The notes under the pieces were generated by a model, which was not told the DNA's origin, searched no databases, and was given only the letters and a program-made list of their open reading frames with translations. A stretch of 17,789 bases of DNA, taken from contig JAFLDC010000014.1 of assembly GCA_017302775.1 (NCBI GenBank), forward strand, positions 1 through 17,789, written 5' to 3'. This DNA is from Sphingomonadales bacterium (lineage in GTDB: Bacteria; Pseudomonadota; Alphaproteobacteria; Sphingomonadales; Sphingomonadaceae). Positions 7,956 through 15,116 of the stretch are shown here, in pieces. Positions within the stretch are counted from its first letter, which is position 1; every line of letters starts with the position of its first letter. The position numbers and the translations under genes were made by a program.

Positions 7956-8138
7956 GATAGTGTGCTTGGGTTAACAACTGGCTCACCCGGTTGGCCGCGG
8001 GTCAACGGTTTGACCGCCAGACTGCCCGCCCCCTTCCAATTACAGAGCGAATCGTGCAGGGGCACGGGAATGGCAATTTGGCGATTGCCGTAGTTACCAA
8101 GCCGCGGGCTCGCACGGGCCCACCAGAAGAAAAGAACG
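7956..8138. promoter_or_regulatory. Divergent control region between the oxygenase unit and rnd
   Basis: The 183 bp without a gene hold two clear dyads. GGTCAA (8000-8005) and TTGACC (8010-8015) flank a 4-bp centre. GGCAAT (8072-8077) and ATTGCC (8084-8089) flank a 6-base centre. The first could be an operator and the second a hairpin in the rnd leader. A GTTAAC lies near 7974. I could not place convincing -35/-10 pairs for either direction. Confidence 0.35.
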
Positions 8139-9332
8139 ATGAAGATTCATCCGCTGATTACGACGTCCGAAGCGCTTTCGGACCTTTGCGCCCGGCTCTC
8201 CAAGGCTGATTTCGTGTGCGTCGACACCGAATTCATGCGCGAGAACACCTATTGGCCTGAATTGTGCCTGATCCAAATCGCCGATAGCGCGGAAGCCGCA
8301 GCGATTGACCCGCTCGCCAAGGGCATTGATCTCTCGCCATTGCTGGATCTGCTGGTCGATAATGAAGAGGTGCTCAAAATCTTCCACGCAGGCGGTCAGG
8401 ACGTAGAAATCATCTACAATCTGACCGGCAAGACGCCGCATCCGATCTTTGATACCCAGATCGCCACCATGGCGATCAGCCAGAGCGAGCAGATCGGCTA
8501 TTCCAATCTGGTCGAATCATGGCTGGGCATCTCGGTCGACAAAGGGGCGCGGTTCACCGATTGGGGCCGCCGTCCGCTGACCGATCGGCAGATCGAATAT
8601 GCGATCGGAGACGTCACTCATCTGGCGAAAATCTTTCCGAAGTTACTCAATCGTCTGGTCAAGACCGGGCGTGGTGAGTGGCTGGATATCGAGATGGAAA
8701 AGCTTGCAGATCCGGCCAATTACAAGAACGATCCTGAACTATCATGGCAGAGGATCAAGGCACCCGGCCGCAATCCCGCCATGCTTGGCCGGCTGAAAGC
8801 GTTGGCGCATTGGCGCGAACTTGAAGCGCAGGACAAGAATATCCCTCGCGGACGTATCGCCCGTGACGAGACTGTGGCCGATATCGCTTGTCATCCTCCC
8901 AAAACCCAGGCCGATCTCGCCAAGGTTCGTGGGCTGTCAGCGGCCTGGAAGGACAATGAAATCGGGCGGCGGATGATGACTGCGATCGAGGGTGCCAAGC
9001 CGTTAAGCGAAGATGAGCTCCCCCCCCGTGCCCCACGGGGCGCACCGCTTGGCAAGGAAGGCGCGCTGGTGGCCGACCTGCTCAAGCTGCTGCTCAAGAT
9101 CCGCAGCCGCGAGATTGATGTTGCCGCACGTCTGCTGGCCCGCAGCGACGAGCTCGAACTGCTGGCCGCCGGGGTGCGCGATTTGCCAATGCTCAATGGC
9201 TGGCGTCATGACGTTTTCGGCCGCGACGCGCTTGATCTGGTGGAAGGGAAGATGGCCTTTGCCGTCGCATCCGGAAAGCTCAAGATGACGCGAATGGAAA
9301 CGCAGGCTCCCGCTGCGGAAAGCGCCGCGTGA
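8139..9332 (+). CDS. rnd: Ribonuclease D
   Basis: This 397-residue 3'-5' exoribonuclease trims tRNA precursors and other small structured RNAs. The DEDDy exonuclease domain covers about residues 1-190, with its metal and catalytic residues visible: D29 and E31 (in VDTEFM), D88 (in HAGGQDVEIIY), and Y154 and D158 (in EYAIGDVTHL). An HRDC domain follows at about residues 212-290, and a second helical HRDC-like region ends the protein, as in E. coli RNase D (375 residues). The ATG at 8139 is preceded by AGAAGAAAAG. The last bases overlap oxyR by four (GTGA), so the two are translated in one unit. The role in tRNA maturation is known for the family; the link to oxidative stress is only suggested by position. 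Confidence 0.94.
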   Translation: MKIHPLITTSEALSDLCARLSKADFVCVDTEFMRENTYWPELCLIQIADSAEAAAIDPLAKGIDLSPLLDLLVDNEEVLKIFHAGGQDVEIIYNLTGKTPHPIFDTQIATMAISQSEQIGYSNLVESWLGISVDKGARFTDWGRRPLTDRQIEYAIGDVTHLAKIFPKLLNRLVKTGRGEWLDIEMEKLADPANYKNDPELSWQRIKAPGRNPAMLGRLKALAHWRELEAQDKNIPRGRIARDETVADIACHPPKTQADLAKVRGLSAAWKDNEIGRRMMTAIEGAKPLSEDELPPRAPRGAPLGKEGALVADLLKLLLKIRSREIDVAARLLARSDELELLAAGVRDLPMLNGWRHDVFGRDALDLVEGKMAFAVASGKLKMTRMETQAPAAESAA

Positions 9333-10225
9333 GCGCATACCTGCCCACACTCAAGCAGCTGCAATATCTCGTTGCCCTGCATGAGCACGGGCATTTCGGG
9401 CGGGCGGCCGAGGCATCCTTCGTTTCGCAGTCCACGTTGAGCGCCGGATTGCGGGATCTGGAAACGCTGTTGGGCGTGGTATTGGTTGAACGAACCAAGC
9501 GCGCAGTGCGGTTCACTCCGTTGGGCAATGCGGTCGTTGCCAAGGCCCACCGCCTGCTGCGCGAGGCTGAGGAACTGTCGGACATGGTACAGTCGGCCGG
9601 TCAGCCGCTTTCAGGCGAAGTGCGGATGAGCGTGATCCCGACGATCGCACCGTTCCTGCTGCCGCGGATGCTGCCACGCTTGCGCCGCGAGCGGCCAGCG
9701 CTGAAGCTATTTCTGCGCGAGGAGCCCAGCGGCGCGGCGATTGAATCATTGCACCACGGCCGTAGCGATTGCGTCCTGCTGGCGCTGCCCTTCCCCACAG
9801 GCGAGGTCGAGAAAGAAACGATCGAGCTTGACGCGCTTTGGGTAGCCTTTCCGAAAGACGATCCGCGCGATCCGCCAGCAGAAATTTCGCCGGATTTGAT
9901 CGATGAAACGCGGCTGTTGCTGCTCGAGGACGGGCACTGCCTGAAGGAACACGCGCTGGCCGCGTGCAACCGGCCTGAGCTGAGAGCCAGTGCCACCATG
10001 ATCGGCACCTCGCTCCACACGCTCGTCCAGATGGTCGACAACGGCCTGGGCCTGACGATGCTTCCTGAAATGGCGCTGGACGCCGGTATCCTCACTGGCA
10101 CGCAGGTTGTGGCAAGACCGCTGGTGAGCGAAAGCGCCAATCGCGAGATCGCGTTGGTCTGGCGCAAGAACAGCCCTCGCGCCGACGAGTTCCGCCTGCT
10201 GGCAGAAGAACTTCGCGCGGGATAG
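9329..10225 (+). CDS. oxyR: Hydrogen-peroxide-sensing LysR regulator OxyR
   Basis: This is a 298-residue LysR-type transcription factor. An N-terminal winged helix-turn-helix (about residues 8-66, including HFGRAAEASFVSQSTLSAGLRDLE) is followed by a substrate-type regulatory domain (about 95-298). C204 and C213, in GHCLKEHALAAC, have the same nine-residue spacing as C199 and C208 of E. coli OxyR, the pair that forms the disulfide on peroxide exposure. This separates it from ordinary LysR proteins and makes the OxyR call strong. The start is GTG 9329-9331, overlapping the rnd stop by four bases. No katG, ahpC or other usual target lies beside it, so its regulon must be elsewhere on the chromosome. 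Confidence 0.93.
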   Translation: MSAYLPTLKQLQYLVALHEHGHFGRAAEASFVSQSTLSAGLRDLETLLGVVLVERTKRAVRFTPLGNAVVAKAHRLLREAEELSDMVQSAGQPLSGEVRMSVIPTIAPFLLPRMLPRLRRERPALKLFLREEPSGAAIESLHHGRSDCVLLALPFPTGEVEKETIELDALWVAFPKDDPRDPPAEISPDLIDETRLLLLEDGHCLKEHALAACNRPELRASATMIGTSLHTLVQMVDNGLGLTMLPEMALDAGILTGTQVVARPLVSESANREIALVWRKNSPRADEFRLLAEELRAG

Positions 10226-10245
10226 ACGGTACGCGCTTCTATCGA

Positions 10246-10259
10246 TCACGGCTGCGTGA
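10246..10259. terminator. Weak stem-loop between the convergent oxyR and acr3 genes
   Basis: TCACG (10246-10250) and CGTGA (10255-10259) pair over 5 bp with a GCTG loop in the 58-bp gap between two convergent genes. There is no T-run on either side. It may serve as a weak shared terminator, but this is a low-confidence call made mainly from position. Confidence 0.2.
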
Positions 10260-10283
10260 CGGCGGGGCGCTGCAATGTCGGTG

Positions 10284-11348
10284 TCATGCCCCGCGAACGA
10301 ACCAGCGTTGTTCCAGCCACAGCGCCAGGTTAACGAGCCCGATCAACGCGGGAACTTCGATCAGCGGCCCGACGACAGCCGCAAAGGCCACCGGGGAAGC
10401 CAAGCCGAAAGCAGCAATAGCCACTGCGATGGCCAGCTCGAAATTGTTCGAAGCGGCGGTAAAGGCCAAGGCTGCAGTGCGGGGATATCCGATACCCGCC
10501 GCTTTGCCACACCGAAAAGCCAACACGAACATCACCACGAAGAAGATCATGAGTGGCAGACCCACACGCAGCGCATCGACCGGAAGCGCAACAATTTCGC
10601 CTCCCTTCAAACTGAACATGGCGACAATCGTGAACAGCAGAGCGACGAGTGTGACGGGGCTGATTGCCGCCAGGAAACGCTCTTCATACCACGCGGCACC
10701 GCGCCTCCTGATCAGCACCTTCCGCACCAGAAATCCGGCAAGAAAAGGTACACCCAAATAGATCAGCACCGCTTTCGCAATGGTACTGAAGCTGATCGGC
10801 ACGACTTGGGCTTCAAGCCCGAAAACGGGCGGAAGGATCGTCAGGTAAAACCACGCATAAGGAACATAGAATACGATCTGAAACAGCGAATTGAACGCAA
10901 CCAGGCCAGCCACGTATTCAGAGCTGCCCTTTGCCAGCTGGTTCCAGACCAACACCATGGCGATGCAGGGTGCGATCCCGATCAGGATCAGGCCTGTGAA
11001 GTATGCCGGTTCCCCCCACAGGAACAACGCCGCCAACGCGAACATGAAAGCGGGCGCAACAATCCAGCAGAGCACGAACGACAACAGCAGTACCTTGCGA
11101 TCCTTGAATACCTCCCCGAGATTTTCGTATCTGACCTTCGCGAGCGGCGGGAAGATCATCAAAAGCAGCCCGATGGCAATCGGAACGCTGGTTGACCCCA
11201 CCGACATCGCCCCGAGCGCCCTGGGTACGGACGGAACGAACGAACCAAGCGCGATCCCGGCAGCCATCGCAGCGAATATCCAAAGCGTCAGATAGCGGTC
11301 CAGGAATCCCAAACGACGCGTTTCAACAACGGCAAGCGTTGCCATCAT
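10284..11348 (-). CDS. acr3: ACR3-family arsenite efflux transporter
   Basis: This 354-residue inner-membrane protein with about ten hydrophobic segments exports arsenite. It belongs to the ACR3 group (BART superfamily), not the ArsB group. The conserved cysteine is C128 in [18 protein letters not shown], the residue required for transport in characterised Acr3 proteins. The conserved late motif [14 protein letters not shown], with E331, follows [16 protein letters not shown]. The length fits the family. It is the last gene of the operon; its ATG overlaps the arsC stop in ATGA (11345-11348). A second ATG lies at codon 2 (11343-11345). Expression is presumably induced through ArsR by As(III). 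Confidence 0.95.
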   Translation of the reverse strand: MMATLAVVETRRLGFLDRYLTLWIFAAMAAGIALGSFVPSVPRALGAMSVGSTSVPIAIGLLLMIFPPLAKVRYENLGEVFKDRKVLLLSFVLCWIVAPAFMFALAALFLWGEPAYFTGLILIGIAPCIAMVLVWNQLAKGSSEYVAGLVAFNSLFQIVFYVPYAWFYLTILPPVFGLEAQVVPISFSTIAKAVLIYLGVPFLAGFLVRKVLIRRRGAAWYEERFLAAISPVTLVALLFTIVAMFSLKGGEIVALPVDALRVGLPLMIFFVVMFVLAFRCGKAAGIGYPRTAALAFTAASNNFELAIAVAIAAFGLASPVAFAAVVGPLIEVPALIGLVNLALWLEQRWFVRGA

Positions 11349-11851
11349 ACGGCTCCTTCCATCGCTCCGATGCGTGCCAATTCTGCGGAAAGTGCGCCTG
11401 AATCCATGTCCTCAAAAGGCATATCCAGCAGGGAGCGAACGCGCCTCTCCAAGGCATCCCAGGTTTGCTCGAACGCGGCGTCGATCTTCGAATCATCGCC
11501 GGTAACTTCAGCTGGATCAGGAAGACCCCAATGGGCCCTTATCGGAGCACCCGCAAACACCGGGCAGGCTTCTCCTGCCGCGTTACCGCAGACGGTGATG
11601 GCAAGGTCGATAGGCGGCGCATTAACGCCGGTGAACTCGTTCCAGCTCTTTGAGCGAAACCGTGTTGTGTCGATCCCTTTGCGCTGCAGCAAGCATAGCG
11701 CGCCAGGATGCGGCATGCCTTTGGGTTGGCTGCCAGCGCTATAAGCGACGATGCGTTGCGCACCCAGCTGCATCAGGATTGCTTCGCCCAAAATAGAGCG
11801 CGCGGAATTGCCCGTGCACAGTATCAAGACGCTGAATAGTCTACCGGCCAT
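11345..11851 (-). CDS. arsC: Arsenate reductase ArsC, LMW-phosphatase fold
   Basis: This 168-residue cytoplasmic enzyme reduces arsenate to arsenite for export by Acr3. It has the low-molecular-weight tyrosine-phosphatase fold: the N-terminal P-loop C12-TGNSARS, and the general-acid aspartate D112 in HWGLPDPAE. Two more cysteines, C88 and C96 (in [11 protein letters not shown]), can form the disulfide relay that ends with thioredoxin or a related donor. This is the three-cysteine type and not the glutaredoxin-type ArsC of E. coli plasmid R773. The start ATG at 11849-11851 lies behind GGTGGCACC, 9 bp after the arsI stop. The C-terminal end overlaps acr3 by four bases. Confidence 0.94.
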   Translation of the reverse strand: MAGRLFSVLILCTGNSARSILGEAILMQLGAQRIVAYSAGSQPKGMPHPGALCLLQRKGIDTTRFRSKSWNEFTGVNAPPIDLAITVCGNAAGEACPVFAGAPIRAHWGLPDPAEVTGDDSKIDAAFEQTWDALERRVRSLLDMPFEDMDSGALSAELARIGAMEGAV

Positions 11852-11860
11852 GGTGCCACC

Positions 11861-12337
11861 TCAGCAGCAGCCGGCCGATGATGGCACGGTGGCAACCGAA
11901 GGCGCACAGCATGCACGGGCGGCGGCATTGTCGGAAGAAAGTGCGGTGAAGTCGGGATTTTCGCCATAAACGGTGCTGTCACCGTGGGTAAGGAACGCTT
12001 CCCAAACCACCCCATCAGGATCGGCGATCCAATTCTTCTCGGAACGGGCATAGCAGCAGGTGGTTGCGCCCTCTTCCATGATCGGACCATTCGCCGCCTT
12101 GAGACGGGCGTAGACCTCGCTCAGTTCAGCAGCATCATCGACTTGCAGGCCCAGATGCTCGATCCCCTTGTCAGCTCCGCATTTCTGCGAAATTGCAAAG
12201 TTGATGCGCGGATCATCCAGCATCCATTTGGCATAATCGGGCTTGGTTACCGTCGGCCCCGTACCAAACAACCCGCTGTAGAATGCGACCGAGGCGTCGA
12301 GATCAGCAACCCCGACGTGAACGTGAAAACGCTTCAT
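11861..12337 (-). CDS. arsI: ArsI/CadI-type VOC dioxygenase, C-As bond lyase
   Basis: This is a 158-residue protein of the vicinal-oxygen-chelate (glyoxalase I) superfamily. H5, H61 and E113 match the Fe(II) ligands known in Bacillus ArsI (H5, H62, E115). The vicinal pair C94-C95 (in ATTCCYARSEKNW) matches its As(III)-binding C96-C97. Such enzymes use O2 to split the carbon-arsenic bond of trivalent methylarsenite and aromatic arsenicals, giving arsenite that Acr3 can export. The C-terminal tail has two further CC pairs (143-144 and 157-158, the last two residues), possibly extra metalloid ligands. It overlaps the arsR stop by four bases (ATGA, 12334-12337). The alternative CadI (cadmium-induced) name applies to the same family, but the ars context favours ArsI. 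Confidence 0.9.
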   Translation of the reverse strand: MKRFHVHVGVADLDASVAFYSGLFGTGPTVTKPDYAKWMLDDPRINFAISQKCGADKGIEHLGLQVDDAAELSEVYARLKAANGPIMEEGATTCCYARSEKNWIADPDGVVWEAFLTHGDSTVYGENPDFTALSSDNAAARACCAPSVATVPSSAGCC

Positions 12338-12684
12338 GCAACATCCTTTCCATCCACTTCAGACACCGGCACCGTACAGCCGACGGACGGTGCGCACTCG
12401 CCGCTGCCGCAGCAATTTTCCATGAGATAGGCCATCAGGCTGTTCATTGCGGCGTAGTCTGCCGCATAGATGATTGAACGACTCTGGCGCCGCTGGGTGA
12501 CCAGTCCGGCATGTGTCAGCTGCGCGAGATGAAAACTCATCGAGGACGCAGGAACGCCTACAGCATCCGCCACCGCTCCGGCTGGAACGCCATCCGGCCC
12601 CGCCTGCACCAACAAGCGGAAGGCGGCCAAACGATGCTCTTGGGCAAGTGCCGCCAGGGCGCGAATAACGGACTCCGATCTCAA
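12334..12684 (-). CDS. arsR: ArsR-family As(III)-responsive repressor
   Basis: This is a 116-residue winged-helix repressor of the ArsR/SmtB family. The DNA-reading helix is in the segment GVPASSMSFHLAQLTHAGLV (about residues 43-62). There is no ELCVCDL motif in that region, so it lacks the R773-type metalloid site. Instead C91, C92, C97 and C103 follow the last helix (NCCGSGEC...GC), similar to the C-terminal CC...C site of Acidithiobacillus ferrooxidans ArsR. The start is TTG 12682-12684, set by GGAG seven bases upstream; no in-frame ATG or GTG lies between it and the upstream palindrome. It is the first gene of arsR-arsI-arsC-acr3 and presumably represses its own operon through the palindrome at 12701-12716. 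Confidence 0.92.
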   Translation of the reverse strand: MRSESVIRALAALAQEHRLAAFRLLVQAGPDGVPAGAVADAVGVPASSMSFHLAQLTHAGLVTQRRQSRSIIYAADYAAMNSLMAYLMENCCGSGECAPSVGCTVPVSEVDGKDVA

Positions 12685-12700
12685 CTTCTCACTCCAATGA

Positions 12701-12716
12701 TTCGATAATTATCGAA
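12701..12716. promoter_or_regulatory. arsR: Predicted ArsR operator, perfect 16-bp palindrome
   Basis: TTCGATAATTATCGAA is a perfect inverted repeat beginning 17 bp upstream of the arsR TTG. Its A/T-rich ATCGA-type half-sites are like known ArsR/SmtB operators. Its position between the likely promoter and the start would let bound ArsR block transcription of its own operon. Confidence 0.75.
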
Positions 12717-12719
12717 ATA

Positions 12720-12741
12720 TCATCAGAACCGGCTTCGTCAA
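12720..12741 (-). promoter_or_regulatory. Candidate -35 region of the ars operon promoter
   Basis: On the minus strand TTGACG (12736-12741) precedes an A/T-rich stretch (ATATTTCGATAAT) that runs into the operator palindrome. A 16-bp spacer would place TATTTC, a weak -10 box, just beside the operator. The -35 is convincing, the -10 less so. The 86-bp gap (12685-12770) holds no terminator I can identify for the upstream pgsA. Confidence 0.4.
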
Positions 12742-12770
12742 GCCCTCGTCGGCAAACACACTCAAATGTG

Positions 12771-13364
12771 TCAGTCCATGAACTTGAGGCCGACTCGCAG
12801 ATAGTCCCAGCCGGTGATGACGGTCAGCACCGCTGCTGCCCAAAGCGTGGTCAGACCAACGGTGTGCGGCACGTTCATCATTAGGCCACCCGCTTCGACA
12901 TTCCATCCCGGCAAAGCCCGGCCCAGGATCAAGGCGCCCAGGCACACCATCTGGAACGTCGTCTTCCACTTTGCCAGGCGGCTGACCGGCACGGAAACCT
13001 GTAACCCGCCCAAAAACTCACGAAGGCCGGACACGGCAATTTCCCTCGCAAGGATAATCAGCCCAGCCACCACATGCGCATCGCCGACGTAGGGGCCGCG
13101 CAACACGCCCTGCGCCGCCAGAACAAGGATCACCGTCGCCACCATGATCTTGTCGGCAATCGGATCCAGGAAGATCCCGAGCTTGCTGACCGTACCACTC
13201 GACCGGGCAAGATAGCCGTCGAAATAGTCCGTAATCCCCATCGCGCAGTAAAGCGCGAACGCCAGCAGGTAGCCAAACTCCCAGTCAGGCCACCACATCA
13301 GGAACGCCAGTAACGGCAATGCGACAATCCGCGACAGCGTCAGGATGTTGGGCAACGACATCAT
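12771..13364 (-). CDS. pgsA: CDP-diacylglycerol--glycerol-3-phosphate 3-phosphatidyltransferase
   Basis: This inner-membrane enzyme makes phosphatidylglycerol phosphate, the first committed step to phosphatidylglycerol and cardiolipin. The full CDP-alcohol phosphotransferase signature is present as D46-x2-D49-G50-x2-A53-R54-x8-G63-x3-D67-x3-D71. The 197-residue length and several hydrophobic helices fit the family. The frame is open further upstream, but the ATG at 13362-13364 (followed by a second ATG) gives the normal MMSLPNILTLSRI N-terminus. The ribosome-binding site is weak. It is divergent from the LplT-like MFS gene, with 109 bp between the starts. The ars operon follows downstream but has its own promoter. 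Confidence 0.94.
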   Translation of the reverse strand: MMSLPNILTLSRIVALPLLAFLMWWPDWEFGYLLAFALYCAMGITDYFDGYLARSSGTVSKLGIFLDPIADKIMVATVILVLAAQGVLRGPYVGDAHVVAGLIILAREIAVSGLREFLGGLQVSVPVSRLAKWKTTFQMVCLGALILGRALPGWNVEAGGLMMNVPHTVGLTTLWAAAVLTVITGWDYLRVGLKFMD

Positions 13365-13435
13365 GTCATTACGGATAGCGATGAAGCTGGTCGGGCAAAA
13401 GAGGGACTTTGGGCTTGTCCGCAAGAGCCGAGCCG

Positions 13436-13465
13436 CTAGGGTCCGCGCCAAACGGGGACCCCTAG
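13436..13465. repeat. Inverted repeat in the pgsA/MFS divergent region
   Basis: CTAGGGTCC (13436-13444) and GGACCCCTAG (13456-13465) pair over 9 bp with one bulged C and an 11-base loop. It ends 8 bp before the MFS ATG, so as RNA it could hide the GGGGACC sequence that may serve as the ribosome-binding site. As DNA it could bind a dimeric regulator. No function can be assigned. Confidence 0.4.
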
Positions 13466-13473
13466 GCCGCTAC

Positions 13474-14775
13474 ATGACCACCCAGACACACCTGATTCAC
13501 AGTCGGCGATTCCTTCCACTGTTCATCACGCAATTGCTCAATGCGTTTAACGACAACCTGTTTAAAAACGCGATGGTTCTGTTCGTCGTCTACCAAGTTT
13601 ACCAGTCGGAAAAAGCCGAAGGCCAGTTCAGCGCAATCGCATCTGCTGTTTTCATCCTGCCGTTCTTCCTTCTCTCGGCCATCGCCGGGCAGCTTGCAGA
13701 CATGCGCGACAAGGCCCGGATCATTCGCATGGTCAAGGCCGCCGAAATATTGATCATGGCGATCGGCGGGACCGGACTTGTGCTGGCTTGGAAGGGGATG
13801 ATGGTTACCACCGTGGCGATCCCCTTGATGTTGCTGGCTCTGTTCGGGATGGGTGTTCATTCCACGTTCTTCGGCCCGATCAAATATGCCATCCTCCCGC
13901 AGCATCTTCACAAGAACGAAGTACTCGCCGGCACCGGATTGGTGGAAGCCGGCACCTATATCGCCATTCTGGCTGGTACCATCCTGGCAGGCTGGATCGA
14001 AGTCGAATGGGCCGCGCTCGGCGTCGTGCTCACCGCGATCGTCGGGTATGTTACCAGCCGCTCGGTTCCCCCGGCCCCACCGATGGGCGCTATTGAACCG
14101 CTCGATTTTCATTTCGTTCGCGCTTCGATCGCACTGGTCAAACGAACCGCGCATGACAGACGCGTATTCCTGGCAATCATGGCGATCAGCTTCTTTTGGG
14201 CGATTGGCACCGTGTTGTTCGTGCAATTCCCCCTGCTCACAAAGAATGTGCTTCACGCCAGCAAGGAGGTCGCCAGCCTGTTCCTTGTGATCTTCTCAGT
14301 CGGTGTCGCCATTGGCTCAATGTCGGTCAATGCGTTGCTGAAGGGCACGGTATCGGCGCGGTATTCGCCGGGTTCGGTGTTCGTCATGGCTCTGTTCGTC
14401 GTTGGCTTCGTCGTGGTCTGTCACCTTTGGCCAGAAAGTCCGGCGGGCACGCTGATCGACGTCGCTGGTTTCTTCGCCATGCCGCTGGCGGTTCCGCTGA
14501 TGCTGACGCTGTTGGGAATTGCCGTCGCGGGCGGGATGTTCGTGGTGCCGCTTTACGCCTTTCTTACCACCTTTGTCGAAACCAGCCAGACATCCCGCAC
14601 AATCGCTGCCAACAACATCGTCAATTCCGGCGCCATGGTCGCTGGATCGCTGGTGGCAGGCGGTCTTTCCGCGCTGGGCATCCCGGTTGTGGACCAGGTG
14701 CTGCTTAGCGCAGTGATGTGCCTCTATTCAGTCCATCTCGGCCGAAAGCTGGTGGCGGCGGAGCGTGACGCTTAA
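13474..14775 (+). CDS. MFS transporter, LplT-like (lysophospholipid flippase group)
   Basis: This is a 433-residue inner-membrane protein with about twelve hydrophobic segments. The N-terminal RRFLPLFITQLLNAFNDNLFKNA and the loop FGPIKYAILPQHL are typical of LplT and of the MFS half of LplT-Aas fusion proteins, which move lysophospholipids inward for reacylation. The frame is open back to 13345, but the ATG at 13474 is chosen because the residues before it are arginine/glycine-rich and unlike a family N-terminus. No acyltransferase or acyl-ACP synthetase domain is fused or adjacent. It is divergent from pgsA, which fits a phospholipid-related role. Transport of another lipid or drug cannot be excluded. 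Confidence 0.82.
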   Translation: MTTQTHLIHSRRFLPLFITQLLNAFNDNLFKNAMVLFVVYQVYQSEKAEGQFSAIASAVFILPFFLLSAIAGQLADMRDKARIIRMVKAAEILIMAIGGTGLVLAWKGMMVTTVAIPLMLLALFGMGVHSTFFGPIKYAILPQHLHKNEVLAGTGLVEAGTYIAILAGTILAGWIEVEWAALGVVLTAIVGYVTSRSVPPAPPMGAIEPLDFHFVRASIALVKRTAHDRRVFLAIMAISFFWAIGTVLFVQFPLLTKNVLHASKEVASLFLVIFSVGVAIGSMSVNALLKGTVSARYSPGSVFVMALFVVGFVVVCHLWPESPAGTLIDVAGFFAMPLAVPLMLTLLGIAVAGGMFVVPLYAFLTTFVETSQTSRTIAANNIVNSGAMVAGSLVAGGLSALGIPVVDQVLLSAVMCLYSVHLGRKLVAAERDA

Positions 14776-14969
14776 GCGATATAGAGACTGACCGCCAGAA
14801 AACAGGCGCAATAGGCCAACAGGAACTGCCGCAGATCATCCAACGAGAACAGCAAGCGGTGGGCCGAGCTGCGGGCGATCGGCACCGCACGGCCGCGAAT
14901 GTGCGGCGGCAACTGCGCCAGAAACGGATGGCGTGCGGCTTCATCGGTGATGACAAGTGACCTTCTCAT
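14772..14969 (-). CDS. Small predicted membrane protein, 65 residues
   Basis: I do not recognise a family. The protein has a basic N-terminal half (MRRSLVITDEAARHPFLAQL...) and one C-terminal hydrophobic segment (about residues 47-64, in DLRQFLLAYCACFLAVSLYIA), so it may be a tail-anchored or small inner-membrane protein. A GGGGG run directly before the ATG can serve as ribosome-binding site. Its stop overlaps the convergent MFS stop by four bases. A CtrA-like site lies 11 bp upstream. Although short, it fills the space between the two larger genes; its antisense reading in the same region is not better. Confidence 0.5.
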   Translation of the reverse strand: MRRSLVITDEAARHPFLAQLPPHIRGRAVPIARSSAHRLLFSLDDLRQFLLAYCACFLAVSLYIA

Positions 14970-14979
14970 GCCCCCATCG

Positions 14980-14994
14980 TTAAGAACTTGTTGA
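14980..14994 (-). promoter_or_regulatory. Possible CtrA-box-like site before the 65-residue gene
   Basis: On the minus strand TCAA-N7-TTAA, continuing as TTAACGAT, differs by one base from the alphaproteobacterial CtrA consensus TTAA-N7-TTAA and its TTAACCAT half-site. Chance occurrence is possible because the motif is short. Confidence 0.25.
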
Positions 14995-15079
14995 CCATGC
15001 CACCAGCCAGAAAATCGCGGTTAACGGCGGCTTTCCCAAATCGGGACAGTAACCATGCCGGGCGCAAGCCCACCGTTCG

Positions 15080-15099
15080 CGTTGCTCGCCGCAGCAACG
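15080..15099 (+). other. Hairpin in the leader of the TPP-enzyme gene
   Basis: CGTTGCT (15080-15086) and AGCAACG (15093-15099) form a perfect 7-bp stem with a 6-base loop, ending 17 bp before the ATG at 15117. It lacks the conserved pieces of a TPP riboswitch (no CUGAGA or ACCUGAUC element). It may tune translation. Confidence 0.4.
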
Positions 15100-15116
15100 A
15101 TCGCTAAGACCGGGAC

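Noticed and set aside
10284..12716. The ars operon as a recently acquired mobile island
   Set aside because: I see no integrase, insertion sequence, flanking repeat or tRNA target, and no obvious change in base composition. Transfer is possible but not supported by this window.
13462..14256. 264-codon minus-strand frame
   Set aside because: It is the reverse of the MFS transporter's first half; the translation is hydrophilic and His/Asp-rich, a usual shadow of a membrane protein.
15060..15116. TPP riboswitch before the TPP enzyme
   Set aside because: The conserved thi-box elements are missing and the single hairpin is too simple.
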